29,669 nt of DNA, from positions 1 through 29,669 of the IMG/VR virus record IMGVR_UViG_3300023174_000499. One strand, 5' to 3'. The DNA is from a virus. Positions 24,236-29,669 of this stretch are shown here, one piece after another. Position numbers and translations under genes: made by a program. Within the stretch, counting starts at the first letter, position 1; the number at the start of each line of letters is the position of its first letter. Below the pieces are notes generated by a model that was not told the DNA's origin, did not search any database, and was given only the letters and a program-made list of their open reading frames with translations.

Positions 24236-24979
24236 TTATATCCCGTATGTTGCACGAGAAGCATTAAAATTTTGCGTGACTTGTTGCGCTCCGAGCGCCA
24301 CGTTGTACACCTGGAATTGGCCCAACCGCATGCTTGTGTAAGTGCCATCACCCATGTTGGTGCCATCTGTTGCTGCAATTGCATAGTAGATCCCAGCGCC
24401 GCCCTCGATGGGGTTCTGCCTCGCGAATGTATTGGTGCCAGCCGCCGCGCCATTAACGTAGGCACGCAGTGTGGTGCCATCATACACAATCATGAAGTGG
24501 TACCAGTTGTTCAGGGGAGTGGCAATTGTGGAAGTGATGCTGCCTATTGATGTTCCATTCCACATACCAAACTTCATTGTGCCGGCCACCATCTCCATGG
24601 TGGAATTATGCCACCCTGCAGCGTTAGGAAGTGATGAAGTTCCAATCTCTGAGAGAAGCACACCGTTATCCATTGGGTAAGCCCACATTGAGATCGAAGT
24701 GATATCTGATGTGACTTTCGCGGACAGAGACGTGTTCATGATCAGAGCATCGTTTGTACCATCGAAGCCGAGGTATCCGCTGCTGTAGGTAGGGCCGTTG
24801 TAGAGCGTAGCATTGCTATTGCCCCTCAGGTCGGTCACTGTAGCTCCGCTTCCTGGGTAGGATGCAATGTTGCCGATGTCATAGTGAAGCACGGGCAAAT
24901 AGCTGGCTCGAGGACCACTGAAGCCGCTACCGAACCCATCACCACCTAGGTTGCTGCCAAATCCGCTAGATGTTGCCAT
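24236..24979 (-). CDS. LamG/concanavalin-like adhesin, tail-associated
   Basis: 247 residues. A short Gly/Ser/Phe N-terminus (SSGFGSNLGGDGFGSGF) precedes a LamG jelly roll: LPVLHYDIGN, YPGSGATVTDLRGNSNATL, LGFDGTNDALIM, ITSISMWAYPM, LNNWYHFMIVYDG, LRAYVNGAAAG, MRLGQFQVYNVALGAQQVTQNF and the end ASRATYGI. It belongs with the two LamG genes at 5900-7347, carrying the same C-terminal tail pattern. There is no clear ribosome site; the start lies eight bases after the upstream stop, so translational coupling is likely. Probably a host-surface binding protein; ligand unknown. Confidence 0.77.
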   Translation of the reverse strand: MATSSGFGSNLGGDGFGSGFSGPRASYLPVLHYDIGNIASYPGSGATVTDLRGNSNATLYNGPTYSSGYLGFDGTNDALIMNTSLSAKVTSDITSISMWAYPMDNGVLLSEIGTSSLPNAAGWHNSTMEMVAGTMKFGMWNGTSIGSITSTIATPLNNWYHFMIVYDGTTLRAYVNGAAAGTNTFARQNPIEGGAGIYYAIAATDGTNMGDGTYTSMRLGQFQVYNVALGAQQVTQNFNASRATYGI

Positions 24980-24986
24980 ATTTAAT

Positions 24987-25382
24987 TTAACCGACGCCCT
25001 GGAAACCGTTCGACCCTGTGATTGGAGTCAGCATCTTTGCGGGAATAAAAGTAAGACCTGCTAGGAGCGTGAATGCGCTCGTGGCCCCGCTGCTACCAGA
25101 GATGAATATTCTGTCAGTCCTTAGCTCACCTGAGAACGACTCAGAACCGCTGAGGACGAAATAGTTGGAGTTTGACGGTGTCAGTCCCGCACTTGTGAAA
25201 GAAACTGCGATCGTGCTCGTCGACGTGCTCATGTTCTTTAATGTGATGAACCTTGTTATCTGCGGAAAGACTATTTCTCTCACAGCACCAAGCGAGACTG
25301 TTGACGACGTGACGAACGGAGTTGCTGATATCTGGTATGCTGGGCCGAAGCTTTCGCCTTGTACGGGATGATTTAATGCCAT
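24987..25382 (-). CDS. Conserved small phage virion protein (MALNHP family), unknown
   Basis: 131 residues with AAAGGTGA ribosome site. It begins MALNHPVQGESFGPAYQIS, a start I recognise from small proteins next to fibre genes in marine phages. A beta-rich, Ser/Thr-rich body follows: ITRFITLKNMSTSTSTIAVSF, NYFVLSGSESFSGELR, DRIFISGSSG, then AFTLLAGLTFIP. It may be a beta-sandwich that anchors or decorates a fibre. First gene of the minus-strand adhesin island and divergent from the gp26-like gene. Confidence 0.6.
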   Translation of the reverse strand: MALNHPVQGESFGPAYQISATPFVTSSTVSLGAVREIVFPQITRFITLKNMSTSTSTIAVSFTSAGLTPSNSNYFVLSGSESFSGELRTDRIFISGSSGATSAFTLLAGLTFIPAKMLTPITGSNGFQGVG

Positions 25383-25410
25383 TGATTCACCTTTGACTAA
25401 TTATCATACT

Positions 25411-25418
25411 AAATTATA
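25411..25418 (-). promoter_or_regulatory. Candidate late promoter TATAATTT for adhesin island
   Basis: Minus-strand TATAATTT, 28 bases ahead of ATG 25382, with the ribosome site in between. It forms a divergent pair with the plus-strand box at 25463. Confidence 0.5.
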
Positions 25419-25462
25419 GGCTGAAGTTGACAATAAAAACAATTTACTTCACTGCAAAGTAT

Positions 25463-25469
25463 TATAATG
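25463..25469 (+). promoter_or_regulatory. Candidate promoter box TATAATG for gp26-like operon
   Basis: TATAATG lies 26 bases before ATG 25496, with AGGAG in the leader. It differs from the (T)ATA(A/G)TTA motif in the last positions. Confidence 0.4.
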
Positions 25470-25495
25470 ACTAAAAGCAGGAGAAAATCAAACAC

Positions 25496-26368
25496 ATGTC
25501 CGACGATAGAGAGCAGAAGAACGCCATATTTGCACAGCAAGGCCCGACAGGAATTGACCCACGCATGCCCAAGATATCCCAGGTCGACAAGATGAAGGCA
25601 GACTTCGGGATCGAGGTTCCTCACGAGATCGTTCCTCTTCCTTCGAACGGTAAAGTGTATCCTCCCGACTCAGCTCTCCATGGGTCAGAAGTCGTCGAAA
25701 TCAAGGCCATGACTGCAAAGGAAGAAGACATCCTCACGTCACGTGCACTCCTCAAGAAGGGCACGGTCATCTCTGAGCTCATCAAGTCGTGTCTTATCGA
25801 CAGATCTGTGAATCCGCTCGACATGCTCAGCGGAGACAGAAATGCACTCATGGTCGCCATACGCATCACAGGGTACGGTCCTGAGTACATGGTTGAGATG
25901 GAGTGCCCAGAGTGCAACGTCAAGTCTCCTCATGAGTTTAATCTTGCAGCCCTTCCGATCAAGAGGCTCGAGATCGAACCGACAGCACCAGGGTCTAACC
26001 TCTTCGAGTTCGTCCTTCCGATGAGCAAGAAGAATGTCAAGTTCAAGTTCATGACAGGCCGAGACGAAGAAGAGATTGCAGCCCTCGGAGAGAAGCAGAA
26101 GAAGCTTGGACTTCCGACTGACTCTGCCGTCACGACGAACCTTCTGTACTCTATCGTGTCGGTCGACGGTACAGAAGACAGAGGTAAGATCTCAAACTTC
26201 GTCAAGAATATGCCTGCCAGAGACTCGCTGTACCTCCGAAACTACATGCGAGACAATGAACCTGGGATCATCATGAAGCAGGACACGACATGCAACGCCT
26301 GCGGACACTCAGAGGAGGTGAGCATGCCGCTCGGCGTCACCTTTCTTTGGCCTTCGGCCGGACGATAG
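25496..26368 (+). CDS. Baseplate hub/tail-assembly protein (T4 gp26-like, T4_baseplate family)
   Basis: 290 residues. The centre has KAMTAKEEDILTSRALLKKG, an ISELIKSCLID segment and ALMVAIRITGYG, typical of the T4_baseplate (gp26) family. Two CxxC pairs, C137/C140 (CPEC) and C266/C269 (CNAC), can form a zinc ribbon split by an insert. It ends with VTFLWPSAGR. T4 gp26 is 208 aa and acts in baseplate hub assembly. The position just before a small ORF and the tape measure is where phages keep the tail-assembly chaperone. The next ORF is open in the +1 frame over the last 47 bases of this gene, and a TTT-CTT-TGG stretch near the end suggests programmed frameshifting. An AGGAG ribosome site lies 13 bases before ATG. 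Confidence 0.8.
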   Translation: MSDDREQKNAIFAQQGPTGIDPRMPKISQVDKMKADFGIEVPHEIVPLPSNGKVYPPDSALHGSEVVEIKAMTAKEEDILTSRALLKKGTVISELIKSCLIDRSVNPLDMLSGDRNALMVAIRITGYGPEYMVEMECPECNVKSPHEFNLAALPIKRLEIEPTAPGSNLFEFVLPMSKKNVKFKFMTGRDEEEIAALGEKQKKLGLPTDSAVTTNLLYSIVSVDGTEDRGKISNFVKNMPARDSLYLRNYMRDNEPGIIMKQDTTCNACGHSEEVSMPLGVTFLWPSAGR

Positions 26369-26615
26369 AGAATTACTGATATTAGAGCCCACGTTCCTTC
26401 TGATGTATTATGGAGGATTTACGTGGACGGAAGCTCAGACGATTCCCGTCTCTTATAAGCGTTGGTTCATAGAGAGAATCAACAAAGAGTTTAAGAGGTC
26501 GTCTGAGTCTGGACAAACTCAAAGCAGGGCAGCGCACCAAAACACTCCTGACATCAGAGCGTTGCAAGGCAAGACGCGGGCGGAGACGCCATCCAGGCTT
26601 AGACGATTCACTTAA
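26322..26615 (+). CDS. gp51/TAC-like extension, probably made by frameshift from gp26-like gene
   Basis: The frame is open from 26322 (after TGA 26319) to TAA 26615. The only ATG is at 26403 (70 aa, starting MYYGGFTWTEAQTIPVSYKRWF), but no ribosome site precedes it and no ATG, GTG or TTG occurs upstream. The upstream in-frame codons read DDRELLILEPTFLL, leading smoothly into MYYGGFTW, so they look coding. The protein resembles the short T4 gp51-type/tail-assembly partner (xYYGGFTxxEAxxLPVxYRRWFI). It would be reached from the gp26-like frame by a +1 (or -2) shift near 26342-26348, giving a product of about 372 aa. The C-terminal part is basic and polar. If no shift occurs, only the 70-aa form from 26403 would be made. 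Confidence 0.6.
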   Translation, partial: ACRSASPFFGLRPDDRELLILEPTFLLMYYGGFTWTEAQTIPVSYKRWFIERINKEFKRSSESGQTQSRAAHQNTPDIRALQGKTRAETPSRLRRFT

Positions 26616-26668
26616 ATTGTTAGCATCTTTTTTGTCTTCTTGTTATTTACTGCTCGACAGGGAGATGC

Positions 26669-26962
26669 ATGGAGTCCATGGAAACAAAGAGACCTCTTGG
26701 TGAACTACATTTAAATCTTACCGGCAAGCTTCTTCTTGCCTCAATAGGTTCTTGGCTCGTCGGAAAGGCAGTCAACACGAGCATAAGAGGAACAGTCGAC
26801 GAAGTGGAGTCTGTCAAGAAGGCGATGATTGCGACCAAAATATTGCATGAGGAGCTTCGTCGTCCCGGTGCCTCTGTTGAGTCTATCGTCTCCAAGATGA
26901 AAGACAAGAATTCGGCGGCTCAAGATTTCGAGAACCTCTTCGGCATCCCCTGGCCGCTCTGA
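26669..26962 (+). CDS. 97-aa protein between TAC-like gene and tape measure, unknown
   Basis: Start at ATG 26669 after AGGGAG (a second ATG three codons in has its own GGAG). One hydrophobic segment (KLLLASIGSWLVGKAV) is followed by a helical, charged region (VDEVESVKKAMIATKILHEELRRP) and the end FENLFGIPWPL. No known domain. It lies 10 bases before the tape measure start, so the two are co-transcribed. A role in tail assembly with the tape measure is plausible from position only. Confidence 0.6.
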   Translation: MESMETKRPLGELHLNLTGKLLLASIGSWLVGKAVNTSIRGTVDEVESVKKAMIATKILHEELRRPGASVESIVSKMKDKNSAAQDFENLFGIPWPL

Positions 26963-26972
26963 TTGAAATACC

Positions 26973-29669
26973 ATGGCCGACCCGAATGATCCTAAAGTAG
27001 CCAAGGAGCTAGCCGAAGCCATGAAGGCTGTCGGAGAGTATGCCGAAGATGCAACTGGTGCATTTGAGCAACAACTAAAGATCGTCTCTCAGATGAGGGA
27101 CGCAATGGAAGAAGTTGCCAAGGTGATGTATGCCTTGTGCCAGCAGGACTGCAAGGCCCTTAATCCTGACGTCTGGAAATCTGTAACAAAAGAGATCCTT
27201 AAAAAAGAGAAGGCAGTCAAGAGCACAACCAAGTCCATCAAGGAGCTGGCCAGGACGCTTGAGAAGGATTTTGCCAAAGCAGCCTACGTTGCAGCGGGAG
27301 CCATAGGAGGTTTGGCCCAAGGATTTAAAAACGTCTTTGCGCTAGGAAAGAGCTTCTTGGGCCTTGCAGGCAGTGTTGCCGGTGCCGTGTGGGAAATAGG
27401 AAAATCAATCCTGTCCATACCTTTAAAGATTATGGAGGGTTTGTTCTCCATGGCATCGAAGGGAGGCAGCAATGAGCTCGACACAGCCCTGCAAGGCATC
27501 GTCAAGAAGTTTGGTGACCTCGAGGGGCCCGCAGCCCGCGCGATAACGCACACCGCCAGAAGCTTTGCAAAGGTAAATGAAGGCGGAATCGACATGTACC
27601 GCGTCTTCGGAAACCTGGCTGAAAGAGTCAAAGCCGTCCAAGAGATGGCCGAAGGTATGGGCGCCACCTATTCCGTCTTTACAGACGAAGTGAATAAAAA
27701 CGGTGTCGCCCTTGCCATATATCAGAAGGGCCTTGGAATATCCAAGGAAGAAATGGAGGGACTTGCAAGGACGGCCCTCAGGACCGACAGGTCCATGTCT
27801 GACGTTGCAAAGAACATGACGAAATACTCGCAAGAGCTGTCTAAGTCATTTGCAGTGCCTGCCAAAGTCATCTCTGCAGACATGGCAAAGGCAATGAAGG
27901 ATCTTGCACACTTCGGTCACCTTGCCGACAATGAGTTGGCAGTCACTGCTGCATTTGCCAACAAGCTCGGAGTGTCTGTCGACAAGTTGACGACCATCAT
28001 GGACGCCACGAAGACATACGACCAGACTTCAGAGTCTGTATCAAAGCTCAACGAGACCTTAAACACAAACATCGACGCCACAAAGCTCATGATGTTGGCG
28101 GAAAAAGGTGGAGGAGCTCAGCTCGAGTACCTCAGGTCTGAACTTAAGGCGGCGGGAAAAGATCTAGGAAACCTCGACTATTTCCAAAGAAATCTCATCA
28201 AGTCTACAAATTTGCTCTCTGACGACCTGATCAACTCAGCACTTGCAAACAAGAACAATGCCGTCTCCATGCAGAAGATGAGCGAGGCTGCCAACAAGGT
28301 CACAAACAAGACATACGAGCAGAAAGATGCCCTCAAAGACCTTAAGAAGGAAATTGAGAAGCGTCCCATGGAAGGCATGCTTGGTGAGGGCGGAATATTC
28401 GACAGACTCATGCAAGGATTTTCGATGGGCATTGAACGATCGCCCATCTTCATGAAACTGATGATGAACCTGAGGCAGATCTTCAGGGACGTCTATTGGG
28501 CAGGATACAGGATGGGTCAGATGTTCGTCGATTTCTTCCCGGGTGTCAAGGACATCATCGAAGGACTTGCCGGCATATTCGATCCTTCAAGGTTCAAGAA
28601 GTTCTTCTCAGAGATTGAAAAGATATTTAAGGATTTCTCTGCCGAAGGAGGAAAAGACGTAAACGGTCTCCTCAAGAATCTTCAGGAAAACTTCTTGAAT
28701 TTCTTTGACAAATCGTCTCCTGCAGGCCAAAAGGTCATCAGCGGATTTGAGAAGTTCTGGTCTGTCATCGCCGGCGTGCTCAACAAGGTCCTTGAGATCG
28801 TCATCGGAAAGATGGCAGACATCGTCAATGCAATAACAGACTTCCTCGTGAACCCAAGGATACCGTCAGGTGCAACAGGAGTCTTGAACGCTGTCGCCTC
28901 GCCCTTCCAGGACGCATTCAACGCCCTCGCCGACAAGCTTTGGCCGGCCGTCCAGAAGTTCTTTGGCGTCTTGTGGGACAAGGTGTCGGACTTTCTGATG
29001 AACGACCCGATGGGGCAGAAGATTGTATCCGGAGCGATTGCGCTCGTGCTCGCACCTGCGATTCTCGGCGGCCTCGCCAACGCCGCCGCGTCAGGCCTTT
29101 TCAAGAGCTTCTCGACGAAATTTTTTGAGGGACTCGCAACTTCGATAGCAAGCAACCAAGCAGGGCACCAAGCCGTCGGTGCTGCTACTGTTCATGCCAC
29201 CGAAGGAGGACTCAATATCGAGCGCTTTCCGCGCCGCCCGAATCCTTCACCTGTTCCCCCAGGCGGAGACGTGCAAGGCCCAGCAAATCAAATGGCCAGC
29301 CAAGGAGCGGCCATCGGTGAGAAAATTAAACCGATGGAAGCTTTTCAAATGAATTTCGCCAAAATTGGTGCAAATTTAATCGGACTCTTTGGGGCTGTTG
29401 CCATTGGATTGGGTGCATTTAAAATTGCCCTCGAAATGGTGAAAGATGTTCCCCCACAGCAAGTAATTAGTGCAGGGATAGTCTTCGGTGCGGTCTCTTT
29501 GATGATGCTTCCCGCCTCCGCCATGGTGACTGCAATGAGCCTTGTCACACCTGCAGCTGTTGGTAATGCCCTCCTCGTCGCAGCCGCCCTCGGCGCATTC
29601 ATGTTGGGTGGTTTAGGTGCTGCACTTGCAGGAATTGCAATTGTTGCCGCAGCCAAACCCAAGACAGAA
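26973..29669 (+). CDS. Tail tape measure protein (3' end outside window)
   Basis: The frame is open from ATG 26973 to the last base (899 codons, no stop). The N-terminal ~100 residues are helical and coiled-coil-like (MKAVGEYAEDATGAFEQ, KSTTKSIKELARTLEKDF). Hydrophobic stretches follow (AAYVAAGAIGGLAQGF, FLGLAGSVAGAVWEIG). The middle is long and helical with sparse Cys/Trp, and the distal part has membrane-like segments (AIALVLAPAILGGLANAAAS, LIGLFGAVAIGLGAFK, GNALLVAAALGAFMLGGLG). This mix of long helices with hydrophobic patches is typical of tape measure proteins, which set tail length and help deliver DNA. The position after the chaperone-like pair supports it. No clear ribosome site precedes ATG. 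T4 gp29 (590 aa) would be the functional counterpart, but no motif similarity was recognised. Confidence 0.75.
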   Translation, partial: MADPNDPKVAKELAEAMKAVGEYAEDATGAFEQQLKIVSQMRDAMEEVAKVMYALCQQDCKALNPDVWKSVTKEILKKEKAVKSTTKSIKELARTLEKDFAKAAYVAAGAIGGLAQGFKNVFALGKSFLGLAGSVAGAVWEIGKSILSIPLKIMEGLFSMASKGGSNELDTALQGIVKKFGDLEGPAARAITHTARSFAKVNEGGIDMYRVFGNLAERVKAVQEMAEGMGATYSVFTDEVNKNGVALAIYQKGLGISKEEMEGLARTALRTDRSMSDVAKNMTKYSQELSKSFAVPAKVISADMAKAMKDLAHFGHLADNELAVTAAFANKLGVSVDKLTTIMDATKTYDQTSESVSKLNETLNTNIDATKLMMLAEKGGGAQLEYLRSELKAAGKDLGNLDYFQRNLIKSTNLLSDDLINSALANKNNAVSMQKMSEAANKVTNKTYEQKDALKDLKKEIEKRPMEGMLGEGGIFDRLMQGFSMGIERSPIFMKLMMNLRQIFRDVYWAGYRMGQMFVDFFPGVKDIIEGLAGIFDPSRFKKFFSEIEKIFKDFSAEGGKDVNGLLKNLQENFLNFFDKSSPAGQKVISGFEKFWSVIAGVLNKVLEIVIGKMADIVNAITDFLVNPRIPSGATGVLNAVASPFQDAFNALADKLWPAVQKFFGVLWDKVSDFLMNDPMGQKIVSGAIALVLAPAILGGLANAAASGLFKSFSTKFFEGLATSIASNQAGHQAVGAATVHATEGGLNIERFPRRPNPSPVPPGGDVQGPANQMASQGAAIGEKIKPMEAFQMNFAKIGANLIGLFGAVAIGLGAFKIALEMVKDVPPQQVISAGIVFGAVSLMMLPASAMVTAMSLVTPAAVGNALLVAAALGAFMLGGLGAALAGIAIVAAAKPKTE

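Noticed and set aside
26647-29662. Minus-strand frames across the tape measure region
   Set aside because: The plus strand is open for 899 codons with coherent tape-measure features; the minus frames are fragments without ribosome sites.

Overview
This window is part of the late structural region of a large contractile-tailed (T4-like, myovirus-type) phage. The evidence is two tail sheath proteins, a T4 gp19-type tail tube, a gp26-type baseplate/tail-assembly protein, a tape measure, neck/terminator-like genes in T4 order, and many fibre or adhesin genes. No bacterial housekeeping genes, tRNAs, rRNAs or CRISPR arrays are visible. The small conserved ORFs and the style of the fibres resemble uncultured marine T4-like phages. 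The host cannot be named from the sequence.

Layout. 1-5046 (+): the end of a long repeat-rich fibre gene (cut by the window edge), a second fibre gene with GIGT repeats and a small fibre-associated gene. 5071-7433 (-): a patatin-like hydrolase, two LamG-type adhesins and the decayed tail of a third. 7567-9484 (+): five small virion or unknown genes. 9544-12635 (+): neck proteins (gp13-like, gp14-like) and a gp15-like tail terminator. 12697-19773 (+): two complete paralogous tail sheath genes with a GIY-YIG homing endonuclease between them. 19781-20140 (+): a small unknown gene, ending at a strong terminator. 20217-21875 (-): an EDxHD/VSR-like homing endonuclease. 21986-22477 (+): the tail tube. 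22600-22776 (+): a possible small ORF. 22913-25382 (-): a second adhesin island (conserved 120-aa protein, glycine-rich adhesin, LamG protein, conserved 131-aa protein). 25496-29669 (+): gp26-like protein plus a gp51/TAC-like extension in the +1 frame, a 97-aa unknown, and a tape measure protein running off the right edge.

How it fits together. The plus-strand genes build the neck, sheath, tube and tail-assembly apparatus. The two minus-strand islands encode host-recognition proteins and are interrupted or flanked by selfish endonucleases. A short motif, (T)ATA(A/G)TTA, recurs in the gaps ahead of most transcription units and looks like the phage's late promoter. At four genes it lies only 4-6 nt from the start codon with no Shine-Dalgarno sequence, suggesting leaderless late mRNAs. 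The EDxHD endonuclease has its start codon inside a hairpin just downstream of such a box, which recalls T4 late-gene control. The most notable coding observation is an apparent +1 (or -2) programmed frameshift joining the gp26-like gene to the next ORF just upstream of the tape measure, the usual place for a frameshifted tail-assembly chaperone.
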